Origin: Pseudomonadales bacterium
GTDB taxonomy: Bacteria; Pseudomonadota; Gammaproteobacteria; Pseudomonadales; Halieaceae
NCBI GenBank assembly: GCA_024234855.1
Contig: JACKNN010000001.1
Span: 930,001-994,000, forward strand
DNA length: 64,000 bases
Direction of reading: 5' to 3'
Shown here: one piece after another, positions 44,681-53,929 of the stretch
Position numbering within the stretch: the first letter of the stretch is position 1
Layout of the letters: the number at the start of each line of letters is the position of its first letter
Notes under the pieces: generated by a model
Told to the model about the DNA's origin: nothing
Database searches by the model: none
Seen by the model: the letters and a program-made list of their open reading frames with translations, nothing else
Program-made: the position numbers and the translations under genes

Positions 44681-46267
44681 CTAGAGCGCGCGATACTGGG
44701 CAAAATACTGGTCCAGGTACTGCTCGAAACAGATGTCGTCCGCCTGCTCGATCTCCCGCTGGGCCCGCAGCGAGCGGCGGGTCTCCTCCTCGAAGGCGGC
44801 CTGTCGCTGCGGGCTCAGTGGGCGGGCGCGGAAATAGTTTGCCCAGTGCTCGCTGTAGGCCATGGCGAGGCGGAAAAACGGCAGTTCTTTTTCCCGCATT
44901 TCGCGCAATACCCGAGCCGACGGGGTCAGTTCCGGATCAGCTACCGCGGCCATTTGCTGCTGCAGGCTGGCGCTGTACAGGGTCGATCGGCTGGCGTCAT
45001 CCAGCAGGCCGGCGACCGGTTGCAGGCCGGCAAAAAGCTCGTTTGCACACGCTGTCATGGGCCTCTCGCCGGCCGCCGTCTGCAACAGCAGTCCAGGCAG
45101 CCGGCCGCGATTGACCACAGCTTCAAGATTGGCGGCCTGAGCCGCCTGTTCCGGGTCATTGCAGGGCGGACTCTCCTCCAGCAGGCAGTAAAGCAGGAAG
45201 GTGTCGAGGAAACGCATCTGCCCGGCGTCTATGCCGACGCTGGAGAAAGGACTGACGTCGATACAGCGGACCTCGATGTACTCGATACCGCGCCGATGCA
45301 GGGCGGTCAGTGGGGTTTCGCCGGGTCGGGTGACGCGTTTGGGGCGAATCGGGCTGTAAAACTCGTTTTCGATCTGCAGCAGGCTGTCACTCAGCTGCTG
45401 GTAGTCGCCGTTCTGGCCCCGCGGGATGTCACGGTAATCCGGGTGGGGACGCAGGATGGCGCTGCGCAAGGTCTCCACGTAGTTGTCGAGGCAGTTGTAA
45501 CAGACGTTCAGTCCCTTCTGGGCGTCGCTACGGTAGCCCAGGTCGCCCATTCGCAGGGCCGTGCCGTGGGGCAGGTGGAGGCTGCGGCCCTGCTCATCGA
45601 AGGGCAGCAGACCCGGGTTTTCACGGCCTCGCAGGAAGCTGGCGCAAACGGCCGGCGAGGCGCCGAACAGGTAGATGAGCAGCCAGGAATGGCGCCGGAA
45701 GTTGCGGATCAGGTCGAGATAGCGGGTACTGATGTAATCGGTGATATTTCCCGGGCTGCCCGCCTTCTGCCATGCCTGCTCCCAGAAAGCCTGAGGCATG
45801 GAAAAGTTGTAGTGAATGCCGGCAATCGCCTGCATCAGTCGGCCGTAGCGATGCCCCAGCCCGACCCGGTACACGGTTTTCATGCGCGCCACATTGGAAC
45901 TACCGTAGCGGCCTACCGGTATGTCCTCGTCGCCGGTCATGATGCAGGGCATGCTCGCGGTCCACAGCATTTCGTTTTGCAGCTGCTGGTACACAAAGCT
46001 GTGAATGTCTTCCAGCGTTGCCACGCTGCCTTCGATGCTGGTACTCACCGGCGTGATGAACTCCAGCAGCGCCTCGGAGTAATCAGTAGTGATGAATTCG
46101 TGAGTCAGGGCTGAGCCCAGGACGGCGGGGTGCGGCGTCTGGGCCAGTTTCCCTTCGGGTGTGATGCGCAGGCTTTCTTTCTCGATGCCGCGCCTGATGG
46201 CGTTGAGCATGGGGTGCGCAGCGGGGTTTGCCAGCTCCTGCAGTTGGGACTGTAAGTGGGAGGACAA
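44681..46267 (-). CDS. gshA: glutamate-cysteine ligase
   Basis: A 528-residue gammaproteobacterial-type GshA that makes gamma-glutamylcysteine, the first step to glutathione. The N-terminal GIEKESLRI, FITTDYSEALLEFITP and YIEVRCIDVSPF are characteristic. The start is TTG at 46267, backed by an ideal AAGGAG seven bases upstream; no ATG is available before residue 20. Confidence 0.95.
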   Translation of the reverse strand: MSSHLQSQLQELANPAAHPMLNAIRRGIEKESLRITPEGKLAQTPHPAVLGSALTHEFITTDYSEALLEFITPVSTSIEGSVATLEDIHSFVYQQLQNEMLWTASMPCIMTGDEDIPVGRYGSSNVARMKTVYRVGLGHRYGRLMQAIAGIHYNFSMPQAFWEQAWQKAGSPGNITDYISTRYLDLIRNFRRHSWLLIYLFGASPAVCASFLRGRENPGLLPFDEQGRSLHLPHGTALRMGDLGYRSDAQKGLNVCYNCLDNYVETLRSAILRPHPDYRDIPRGQNGDYQQLSDSLLQIENEFYSPIRPKRVTRPGETPLTALHRRGIEYIEVRCIDVSPFSSVGIDAGQMRFLDTFLLYCLLEESPPCNDPEQAAQAANLEAVVNRGRLPGLLLQTAAGERPMTACANELFAGLQPVAGLLDDASRSTLYSASLQQQMAAVADPELTPSARVLREMREKELPFFRLAMAYSEHWANYFRARPLSPQRQAAFEEETRRSLRAQREIEQADDICFEQYLDQYFAQYRAL

Positions 46268-46277
46268 GCGAAACTCC

Positions 46278-47375
46278 TTATTTTGTCTGGCGAGCGGGCG
46301 GATAACACTTTATCCCGAGCCGTTTCATGGTCTTTTGCAATAGCTGGCAGGCAAAATTGCCCTGCACTTCCTGCGCCTGGCCGGTGGCGAGCATGATGCG
46401 TGACAGCAGCAGGGCGTAGCGCATGCCGGCAAAAACCAGGTAGTAATCGTAATCCCCGGCGGAAAATCCGGTGATCCGCTCCCATTGGCTGACCGTGTCC
46501 TCGTAGCTGGGCAGCCCCTCCAGCCGGGGTATGCCCAGGCCCTCTGAGAACGTGGCATCTAGGTAATTGAACCAGGCCAGGTCCTGCACCGGATTTCCCA
46601 GCACGGCCATTTCCCAGTCCAGTACAGCGGCGATGCCATCCAGCGACTCCTTGAAAATGATATTGCCCAGGCGCGAATCGCCCCAGCACAGCACGGTGGG
46701 TTCTCGCCCGGGCTGGTTGGCCTGCAACCAGTCAAGGGCCGCCTGGCAGATGGCGTGGCCACTGCCCTCCAGCGCCCAGTCCAGGTAGTCCTGCCAGTAG
46801 GAGAGCTGCTGTTGCAGGGGAGATATGCCGGGTACTTCGAGATGGCTGAACCCCAGCTTTTTGTAGTCCAGCCGGTGAATCTGCCCCATGGTATCCACCG
46901 CGGCGCGCCACATCGCTGCCCGCTGCCCGGTGGTCGTCTCATGTACCATCCACCCGTCCATGTTATAGGGCGGCATGTCGGTGGGTATCCTGCCGGGGGT
47001 CCGCTTCATCAGGTAGAACTGCACCCCCAGCAGGGAGCGGTCCAGTTCCAGTCCGCGCAGCTCGGGCACGGGGATATCGCTGTGGCGGCCGATGCTGGCC
47101 ATCACCTCATACTGCAGGCCCAGGTCATAGGCGGGGAAAACCGGCCGTTCGACCTCCGGCTGCAGGCGTCCCACACAGGCCTCGCTGTGAAGTTCACCCC
47201 GCTCCTGCCACTGCGCATCGAATAGCAGGGTGACGTTGGACATGCCGCTCGATTCGGGAATGGTCAGCGCCGGGATGTGCACTGCATGGCCGCGCCGGGC
47301 GGACAGCCAGGACTCCAGCTTTTTACGGGTAGCCTCCGTGTCCCGGATAAGCGGTGTAGGGCGTTCATTGTCCAC
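46278..47375 (-). CDS. phosphotransferase (APH-like) family protein
   Basis: A 365-residue kinase-fold protein of the aminoglycoside/choline phosphotransferase superfamily, similar to those found with acyl-CoA dehydrogenases. The Brenner-type motif reads CWGDSRLGN (Trp in place of the usual His) and is followed by the metal site VLDWEMAVLGNPVQDLAWF. The first 25 residues are variable. The start is GTG. It lies 10 bp upstream of gshA, so they may be cotranscribed. The natural substrate is unknown. Confidence 0.85.
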   Translation of the reverse strand: MDNERPTPLIRDTEATRKKLESWLSARRGHAVHIPALTIPESSGMSNVTLLFDAQWQERGELHSEACVGRLQPEVERPVFPAYDLGLQYEVMASIGRHSDIPVPELRGLELDRSLLGVQFYLMKRTPGRIPTDMPPYNMDGWMVHETTTGQRAAMWRAAVDTMGQIHRLDYKKLGFSHLEVPGISPLQQQLSYWQDYLDWALEGSGHAICQAALDWLQANQPGREPTVLCWGDSRLGNIIFKESLDGIAAVLDWEMAVLGNPVQDLAWFNYLDATFSEGLGIPRLEGLPSYEDTVSQWERITGFSAGDYDYYLVFAGMRYALLLSRIMLATGQAQEVQGNFACQLLQKTMKRLGIKCYPPARQTK

Positions 47376-47623
47376 GTGGGATACCTGGCCTGATTATGCA
47401 GGCGAACAGTATAGAGGGCCAACCCGGCGCGGCCAACAGGGTGCAGCGGTCACCGGGTGCGGGGGGTCACCAGGTGGAGAGGACTCTTGTCCGATTGCCC
47501 CAAGGTGCTAAAGTACCGGTGCGCGGCCCCGCAGGGGGTATACTCCGGGTGTTGCCGCGATAATGGTTAGGACGACTATAGATTGGCTGCGCGGGCGCCG
47601 CCAGTAGAATCGGGGGAAGTGTT

Positions 47624-48760
47624 GTGAGAATTACCGAGTGGCTCAAAATCCTGTCATCAGAGGGCGGTTCCGACCTCTACCTCAGTACCGGCGCGCCACC
47701 CTGCGCCAAGTTCCAGGGTCAGTTGAAACCGATTTCCAATCAATTGATGCGCCCTGGCGAGATCAAGGAAATAGCTTACGAAATCATGGATTCCACCCAA
47801 CGGGCTGATTTCGAGAAAGAACTGGAGATGAACCTGGCGATGTCCATCTCCGGCTACGGTCGGTTCCGGGTCAACATATTTATTCAGCGCAATGAAGTGG
47901 GTATCGTAGCGCGCAATATCGTGGCTGATATCCCGAGCTGGCAGGATTTGCGCCTGCCGGCCAATCTCACTGAAGTGATGATGCGCAAGCGCGGCCTGGT
48001 ACTGTTTGTGGGCGCCACCGGTTCCGGCAAGTCGACTTCGCTGGCGGCCCTGATCGACTACCGCAACAGCAACAGCAGCGGTCACATCGTGACGATAGAG
48101 GACCCGATCGAGTACGTGCATACGCACAAGAAGTCCATCGTCAATCAGCGGGAAGTCGGCGTCGATACCCGCAGCTGGCACAACGCCCTGAAAAACACCC
48201 TGCGCCAGGCTCCCGATGTCATCCTGATCGGCGAGATTCGCGACCGGGAAACCATGGAACACGCCATTTCCTTTGCGGAAACGGGCCACCTGTGTATTTC
48301 CACCCTGCACGCCAATAATGCCAACCAGGCGCTGGACCGTATCATCAATTTCTTCCCGGAAGACCGTCGCCAGCAGTTGCTGATGGACCTGTCCTTGAAC
48401 ATCCAGGCCTTTGTGTCCCAGCGCCTTATTCCGACGGTTGACGGCAAGCGTTGTGCCGCCATTGAGGTGCTGCTGGGGACGCCGCTGGTGGCCGACCTCA
48501 TCCTCCGGGGCGAGATCGATGGCGTCAAGGAGGTAATGCGCAAGTCGGAAAATCTCGGCATGAAGACTTTCGATACCGCCTTGTTCGAACTCTACCAACA
48601 GGGACTCATTTCCGAAGAGGAGGCGGTGCGCAACTCCGATTCCGCCAACAACGTACGGCTCAAGATCAAGTTTGCCAAGGAGAGCGGCGTGGCCAGTGAT
48701 ACCGGCGCGGATGGCCTCAGCCTGGCGACTCTCGACGACGGTGGCAGCCGCCTGTTTTAA
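47624..48760 (+). CDS. pilU: type IV pilus retraction ATPase PilU
   Basis: A 378-residue GspE/PilT-family ATPase. The N-terminal GGSDLYLSTGAPPCAKF and C-terminal KSENLGMKTFDTALFELYQ are PilU-type. Walker A GATGSGKST is at 130-138; the Asp, Walker B (DVILIGEIRDRETM) and His boxes are present. PilU assists PilT in pilus retraction and twitching. The GTG start follows a GGGGGAAG site. No pilT lies upstream here, unlike the usual pilT-pilU pair; a TATACT -10-like element is at 47539. Confidence 0.93.
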   Translation: MRITEWLKILSSEGGSDLYLSTGAPPCAKFQGQLKPISNQLMRPGEIKEIAYEIMDSTQRADFEKELEMNLAMSISGYGRFRVNIFIQRNEVGIVARNIVADIPSWQDLRLPANLTEVMMRKRGLVLFVGATGSGKSTSLAALIDYRNSNSSGHIVTIEDPIEYVHTHKKSIVNQREVGVDTRSWHNALKNTLRQAPDVILIGEIRDRETMEHAISFAETGHLCISTLHANNANQALDRIINFFPEDRRQQLLMDLSLNIQAFVSQRLIPTVDGKRCAAIEVLLGTPLVADLILRGEIDGVKEVMRKSENLGMKTFDTALFELYQQGLISEEEAVRNSDSANNVRLKIKFAKESGVASDTGADGLSLATLDDGGSRLF

Positions 48761-48773
48761 TCGGCCGGCGGGC

Positions 48774-49133
48774 TCAGTGTTCCATTTCGATCAGCAACCC
48801 GGCCCATGTGTCGATATCTGAATCTGCCGCCTTGAGCAGGGCGAAACCAGCTGACCAACCGCTGGCCGGCGCCGGGTTTGCCCGGCACCACCTGACCTCT
48901 CCCGCGAGGTAGAGCGTATCCTGTGAGGGAGGCAATTCCACGCCGATTTGCAGGATGGTGCCCACGGTGAGTTCGTGTTCCAGACTGACATGCAGCCCCG
49001 TTCGGGAGACGTTCCGGGTAGTGCACCTGACAATTTTCCCCGCGTCTTCCCCGTCCGCCCCGGATGAAATGACCTCGATGAATACCGTACTCTCGACAGG
49101 TAGCCTCAGGTGGCTGCGGTTATCTTTCTGCAT
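48774..49133 (-). CDS. PilZ domain protein
   Basis: A 119-residue single-domain protein. It has the c-di-GMP-binding RxxxR motif as RSHLR (6-10) and the second motif NVSRTGLHV, where N-x-S-x-x-G is expected. Such proteins act as c-di-GMP effectors for motility, polysaccharide or pilus control. It ends 13 bp from the convergent pilU and lies 28 bp downstream of the DUF1631-type gene, so it is the last gene of the MoxR unit. Confidence 0.85.
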   Translation of the reverse strand: MQKDNRSHLRLPVESTVFIEVISSGADGEDAGKIVRCTTRNVSRTGLHVSLEHELTVGTILQIGVELPPSQDTLYLAGEVRWCRANPAPASGWSAGFALLKAADSDIDTWAGLLIEMEH

Positions 49134-49161
49134 TGTGTGCGTCCCGCTCTACGTTGGTTAC

Positions 49162-51357
49162 TCAGACTTCATCCTGGTTTTTCAGCCTGGAAACTTCTTC
49201 CCGGAAGCTGGGCCTGGTTTCCAGGATATCCACCAGGCCATCCGCCATGAGTTGCAGTAGTGCCTGTTTGCCGAGCTGGCGCATCTTGATGCCGAGGCGA
49301 TTGACGAAAATATAGCTGTCGTTCTCCAGGTCGTAGACAGCGAGTTTTGCCAGCAGCGGCGTGCTGCCATCGTGGAAGCCCAGCCAGGCGCCCATGGACA
49401 GGTCGAGTTCGGCGGCGCCGAGGTCGCCGGGAGTATTTCCCGCACCTGCCAATGGCGCCGCCCCCTGCTGGGGGCCCCGGCGCTTCTGTTGCTGCGCGAG
49501 CTCCGCCAGTTGCTCCCGGCGTCGCTCCTCCTCCTGTTGCTGCTCGTGCAGGCGCTGCATATCATCGCGCCGGCGCTGCAGCCGTTCCCGCTCCAGCCTT
49601 TCCTGTTCCAGATGGGCCTGTTCAAGGCGCTCACGTTCGAGTCGCTCCCGCTCCCGCCGCTCCTGCTCAAGTCGCTCCTGCTCGAGTCGCGCCTGTTCGA
49701 GTCGCGCCTGTTCCAGTCGCTCTCGCTCCAGCCGCTCCTGTTTGAGTCGCGCCTGCTCAAGCCGCTCCTGCTCGAGTCGCTCCTGTTTGAGTCGCTCCTG
49801 CTCGAGTCGCTCCTGCTCGAGTCGCTCCTGCTCGAGTCGCGCCTGCTCAAGCCGCTCCTGTTTGAGTCGCTCCTGCTCGAGTCGCTCCCGCTCAAGGCGT
49901 TCCTGTTCGAGCCGCTCCTGCTCCAGCCGCAACCGCTCCTGTTCTTCCGTGGCCCGTTTGACACGGTCATCCAGGGTGTCGAGGAAGGACTCGAGGTCCT
50001 CGGTGGTGCTGATGCCCACTGCCCGGGCGAGTGATCGGCTGAAACTTGCTCCGCTGTCGAGTTCTACAACCCCGCCCTTTTCCAGCAGCGTCTCAAACTC
50101 GGCGAAGCTCGGTTGTAGTATTTTTACACCGGCCTGGTTGGCGAACAAAAGCCGCTGTTCGTCTTCCAGGCGCAGAGCCAGTCGCGCTCGCACGGTATCG
50201 CCGTCGGCAAGCCTCACACTGAACCATTGCCCTTCGCTTATCGACGCCAGGACTTCAGCAGTTCTGGCAACTGTCCGTGCCTGGGCGACAGGTATCGGCA
50301 GGGTGTGCCCCAGTTCGAGCGGTTGTTTGCGCAGTATGCGCAGGTGGACAAACTCCACCAGCCCTATGGCGTCGTTCACACCGTCGCTGTCGTGTTGCAG
50401 GCTCAGCAGCCAGCGCTTCAGGTCCTTGGGAAGCTTGGTAACCACCTCAAAGATATGCTGGCGTCGGGCCGGGTCGTCTTCCCCGGCGGGCTGCAGTGAA
50501 TCGAGCAGATTGGCCGTGGTCGCGGACATCTGCTTCCATTCCTCAGAATCCTGGCCATATTTCAGCAGCACCAACTGGGCGCTTTCATACCAGGCGCCCT
50601 GGAGGAACTCGGCAATTTTGGGCGGTGCGGGGTGGTGGTGCAGGGCGGCATTGATCATTTCAGCGGCGTGGCGCTTGGCTGCGGCGGTTTTCATCCTGCC
50701 CAGTTCGGTCTCGATCATGCGCTGGACCATTCTGTCGGCCCGCGCCTTATCCCGTTCAGTACTGGTCGCGACCTGCTGGCATAGCTGGGCCAGGTCGGTA
50801 TCACCAGCCTGAAGCCAGGTGAGGGCGCTATCAACGGTAGTTGCGACCTGCTTCTCCAGTAAATGCCCGGCTCTGCCCAGCCGCGCCTGCCAGCCGACCG
50901 CGGCGAGTTGGAGATTGTCCAGCAGCTGGTGCAGCGGATGGCCGCCGGGCACGAAAAAATCGGCATCGGTGAGCGCAAGGGCCGCCGCCAGCGGTTTCAG
51001 CCGCCGCAATTGGGAGGCCAGCGGTTCCTCCAGCGGGAATTGGTCCTCCCAGTCCCTGAAGGCAGTACCCACCCAGTGCAGGGTGGCTATCTGCTCATGG
51101 GTCGGCAGCGCCGGGTCGCCAATCGATTCAGTCTGGGCGAGCACGGATTGCAGCGGTGAAAGCGACAGGTCTTCGGTGTTGCGCAGGTAGCCCAGCAACT
51201 CGTCGAGTGCCATTGCCTGGGCGCCCGAGGCGGCGCCATCGGGGTCGGCAAAGACTTCCCGCACCAGCTCGCGCAGTGTACTTGGCAGTGGGAAATGTTG
51301 AGCCGTCAGTTTCAGTGGTTCAGCTTCCAGATAATAAGCGCGATAAGGTAGGCCCAC
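49162..51357 (-). CDS. DUF1631-type protein with ERLEQ pentapeptide coiled coil
   Basis: A 731-residue cytoplasmic protein. Residues 30-350 are helical and match DUF1631 (TELGRM..., FLQGAW...LLKYG). Residues 376-432 and 655-712 are two copies of a beta-rich, PilZ-like module (G-x-W-x-x-x-x-x-D-G and L-F/V-x-N). Between them, residues about 474-595 are roughly 24 tandem E-R-L-E-Q-like pentapeptides, predicted as one long charged helix. The start is uncertain: GTG at 51357 overlaps the previous gene by 46 bp, and no ATG lies nearby. The family is linked to c-di-GMP only by inference. Confidence 0.75.
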   Translation of the reverse strand: MGLPYRAYYLEAEPLKLTAQHFPLPSTLRELVREVFADPDGAASGAQAMALDELLGYLRNTEDLSLSPLQSVLAQTESIGDPALPTHEQIATLHWVGTAFRDWEDQFPLEEPLASQLRRLKPLAAALALTDADFFVPGGHPLHQLLDNLQLAAVGWQARLGRAGHLLEKQVATTVDSALTWLQAGDTDLAQLCQQVATSTERDKARADRMVQRMIETELGRMKTAAAKRHAAEMINAALHHHPAPPKIAEFLQGAWYESAQLVLLKYGQDSEEWKQMSATTANLLDSLQPAGEDDPARRQHIFEVVTKLPKDLKRWLLSLQHDSDGVNDAIGLVEFVHLRILRKQPLELGHTLPIPVAQARTVARTAEVLASISEGQWFSVRLADGDTVRARLALRLEDEQRLLFANQAGVKILQPSFAEFETLLEKGGVVELDSGASFSRSLARAVGISTTEDLESFLDTLDDRVKRATEEQERLRLEQERLEQERLERERLEQERLKQERLEQARLEQERLEQERLEQERLKQERLEQERLEQARLKQERLERERLEQARLEQARLEQERLEQERRERERLERERLEQAHLEQERLERERLQRRRDDMQRLHEQQQEEERRREQLAELAQQQKRRGPQQGAAPLAGAGNTPGDLGAAELDLSMGAWLGFHDGSTPLLAKLAVYDLENDSYIFVNRLGIKMRQLGKQALLQLMADGLVDILETRPSFREEVSRLKNQDEV

Positions 51358-51515
51358 AGCCCAACCAGCAGGATAATACGCAGCTTGCCCGAAGTCGGCT
51401 TTACGGCGGGGTTGGAATTCCCCCGGCTCAGGGCGAAGGATCCGCAGGCCGGGCAGCTGCCATCCTGACCGACTGATTTTCCACGGTAGCTGCAGTCTTT
51501 GCAGGTATAAATCAT
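51312..51515 (-). CDS. zinc-ribbon membrane microprotein
   Basis: A 67-residue protein. A zinc-ribbon-like CxxC...CxxC (CKDC at 5-8 and CPAC at 21-24) precedes a single C-terminal membrane segment (about 45-64). I do not recognise a named family. It begins 5 bp after the VWA gene stop and overlaps the next gene, so it belongs to the same operon. It may anchor or regulate the partners at the membrane. Confidence 0.65.
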   Translation of the reverse strand: MIYTCKDCSYRGKSVGQDGSCPACGSFALSRGNSNPAVKPTSGKLRIILLVGLWAYLIALIIWKLNH

Positions 51516-51520
51516 GGGAA

Positions 51521-52942
51521 TTAGCGGGTGCTCTTCAGAAGTTGGTCGACTATGCGCTCCAGTTGGGTAAGATTATTGCATTCGGCACTAAAATGACAGG
51601 CACTCTGGTAGCGCAACATCTCTGAATCTCCACTTCCCCAGACCCGGCGGGACTCCGGGTTCAGCCACAGTACCTGGCGGGCCCGCTGGTAGATGCTCTG
51701 CATGATCTCCAGTTTGGGATCGCCGTTGTTGTTGCGCGCATCGCCCAGGATGATGACAGTGGTGTTGCTGTTGATGTCGTCCAGCGCCAGCCGGGCGAAA
51801 TCCTGCAGGCTGCTGCCGTAGTCGGTGGCGCCGCCGTATTTCCAGTTGACGAGCTCAATGGCCTTCTCCACCGGGTATTCATCAAAGTAACGGCTGACCT
51901 CACCCAGGTGGCTGGAAAAAGCAAAGCTGCGGACTTTCGGCAGGACATCCTGCAGGCTGTACAGGAACAGCAGCAGGAATTTGGCGTAGGCCGCCACGGA
52001 ACCGCTGACATCGCACACCGCCAGAATCTGCGGCTTTTCTTTGCGAACCTGGCGCCAGTAGGTGTTGAACATGACGCCGTCGTTGGCGATACCCTTGCGC
52101 ATGGTCTTCGCCATATTGAGCTGGCCGCGCTTGAGTTGCCGGCGCTTGCGGGCGTGCCGGCTGGCCAGCTTTTTCGCCATCTTGCGCACCAGCTCATGCA
52201 CTTTGTGCAGGTACATATGCTCGATATTGTTGAGTCGGGTTTTGCTCAGGACCTCGTCCATGAACTGCCTGGTTTTACCCTCCGCATGGAGCAGGTACTC
52301 CCGGTCCACATAATTGCGCACTTCCTCGCGCAGGATATCCCGATACCGCTGTAACTGACCCAGCGCCGGGCTGTCCTGCCGCTCCAGTTCTATCACTGCG
52401 GCGCGCAGCTGTTCCTCACCCATTTCATCGAGAATTTTGCGGGTAAACTGGCCCTTCTGGGTAAACAGTCGTATCTGCCGCAGGCCTGCGCGTTCGGCGG
52501 CGCGACCGATAGCCACGGTCAATTCGTTGCGATCATTGTTGACCAGGCTCTGCATCAGCGGCGAATCCAGCAGTGCCGCCATGGTTTCGTTCCCGGCGGC
52601 CGCAGTCTCCAGCGGCGATTCCTCGCTGCCGCCGGTTTCCTGACCGGGCAGGCTCGGTGAGTCGCCAGCTGAAGAGGTAACTTCGGGCTCCGCGCTTGCC
52701 TGGCTGTCTTCCCGGGAAAAATCGGACAGGCGCTGGTAAAAAAAGCGATCAAAGCAGGCGTGGAAAACGGCCTCTTCGTCGGGCGTTTTGGCCAGTGTCA
52801 TGGCCAGCCCGTCGCGCAGCAGGTTGCGATTGGCATAGCCCAGTGTCGCGGCAACTGCCATGGCATCCAGTGTTTCGGCTGGCGATACCCGCACATCGTG
52901 GGTGCGCAGAACCTGGATGAAGCTGACGAGATTTGATTGCAT
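51521..52942 (-). CDS. VWA-domain protein (CoxE-like) partner of MoxR
   Basis: A 473-residue protein. The N-terminal helical part includes an acidic, low-complexity insert (about 75-125). The C-terminal VWA domain has an intact metal-binding MIDAS: DVSGS (Asp311, Ser313, Ser315), Thr373 in GGATDYGS and Asp401 in ILGDARNN. Such proteins work with MoxR AAA+ ATPases as chaperone-like machines for metal insertion or complex maturation. The start at 52942 (MQSNLVSF) is 28 bp after the MoxR gene. Confidence 0.88.
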   Translation of the reverse strand: MQSNLVSFIQVLRTHDVRVSPAETLDAMAVAATLGYANRNLLRDGLAMTLAKTPDEEAVFHACFDRFFYQRLSDFSREDSQASAEPEVTSSAGDSPSLPGQETGGSEESPLETAAAGNETMAALLDSPLMQSLVNNDRNELTVAIGRAAERAGLRQIRLFTQKGQFTRKILDEMGEEQLRAAVIELERQDSPALGQLQRYRDILREEVRNYVDREYLLHAEGKTRQFMDEVLSKTRLNNIEHMYLHKVHELVRKMAKKLASRHARKRRQLKRGQLNMAKTMRKGIANDGVMFNTYWRQVRKEKPQILAVCDVSGSVAAYAKFLLLFLYSLQDVLPKVRSFAFSSHLGEVSRYFDEYPVEKAIELVNWKYGGATDYGSSLQDFARLALDDINSNTTVIILGDARNNNGDPKLEIMQSIYQRARQVLWLNPESRRVWGSGDSEMLRYQSACHFSAECNNLTQLERIVDQLLKSTR

Positions 52943-52970
52943 GGCGCTGCCCTTTGCCGTTCGCTGCGCG

Positions 52971-53918
52971 TCAGGGCCGTGGAGGCTGGTTGTCTCGCAG
53001 GAGGCCGCGCAGGTCGGCATCGGCGGCTTCGATATCGTCCTCGAATTTCAACAGTACGTTCAGCGTGCTGCGCACCAGTTCCTCGTCGAGCTGGCCGGCG
53101 TGGAGTAACAGCAGGCTGCGGGCCCAGTCGATAGTTTCGGAAATCGCCGGGGATTTTTTCAGGTCGAGCTGGCGCAGCGAGTGCACAAACTCGACCAGCT
53201 GATGGCGCAGTTGCGCGTCCACCTTCGGCACCCTGCTGCGCACGATGCGCTCCTCCAGTTCCACGCTGGGGAAGGGAATGTACAGGTGCAGGCAGCGGCG
53301 CTTGAGGGCATCGGAGATGTCTCGGGTGTTGTTGCTGGTGAGAAAAACCATGGGCGAGGTGCGGGCTTTGATGGTGCCGATCTCGGGAATGGATATCTGG
53401 TAGTCCGACAGGATCTCCAGCAGCAGGGATTCAAACTCGTAATCTGATTTATCGATTTCATCGATCAACAGGATGGCGCCTCGCTCCTGCTGCATGGCCT
53501 TCAGCAGCGGCCGCGGCTCGAGAAAGTCTTCGGAGTAGAAAATATCGCCAAACTGGTGCAGCCGTTCGACCGATTCGGCGAGGCCCTTGGCCCCTTTCAG
53601 CAAATCACCGAGCTTTTCCTTGAGTACCTGGGTGTACAACAATTGCTTGCCGTACTTCCATTCGTACAGTGCCTTGGCCTCGTCCAGCCCCTCATAACAC
53701 TGCAGCCGAATCAGCGGAAGATCGAGCAGCAGGGCCGTAGTCTTGGCCAGTTCGGTCTTGCCGACACCGGGCGGGCCCTCCACCAGGATGGGTTTGCGCA
53801 GCTGGAAGGCGAGAAAGACTGCAGTGGCGATTTTGGTGCTGCAGATGTAGCCGAAGGATTCGAATCCCTGCTCAATCTTTTCGACGGATGCCAGTTGGGG
53901 GAAATTGTCTATTTGCAC
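52971..53918 (-). CDS. MoxR-family AAA+ ATPase
   Basis: A 315-residue single-domain AAA+ protein. Walker A GPPGVGKT (48-55), Walker B ILLIDEIDK, sensor 1 VFLTSNNTRD and a C-terminal lid are visible, with the MoxR-type insert LQCYEGLDEAKALYEWKYGKQ. The start is GTG with an AGGTAACC site. It heads the five-gene unit ending with the PilZ gene and lies 12 bp from a perfect 22-bp palindrome. Confidence 0.92.
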   Translation of the reverse strand: MQIDNFPQLASVEKIEQGFESFGYICSTKIATAVFLAFQLRKPILVEGPPGVGKTELAKTTALLLDLPLIRLQCYEGLDEAKALYEWKYGKQLLYTQVLKEKLGDLLKGAKGLAESVERLHQFGDIFYSEDFLEPRPLLKAMQQERGAILLIDEIDKSDYEFESLLLEILSDYQISIPEIGTIKARTSPMVFLTSNNTRDISDALKRRCLHLYIPFPSVELEERIVRSRVPKVDAQLRHQLVEFVHSLRQLDLKKSPAISETIDWARSLLLLHAGQLDEELVRSTLNVLLKFEDDIEAADADLRGLLRDNQPPRP

Positions 53919-53929
53919 CGGGTTACCTC

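Noticed and set aside
49573..49938. Repeated 15-bp unit as a CRISPR array or satellite
   Set aside because: Units are contiguous, have no spacers, and keep one reading frame encoding ERLEQ.
49361..50812. Long plus-strand reading frame rich in Ser, Arg and Cys
   Set aside because: It is the antisense shadow of the ERLEQ repeat and helical regions of the DUF1631-type gene; the composition is a product of the repeat and there is no ribosome site or family.
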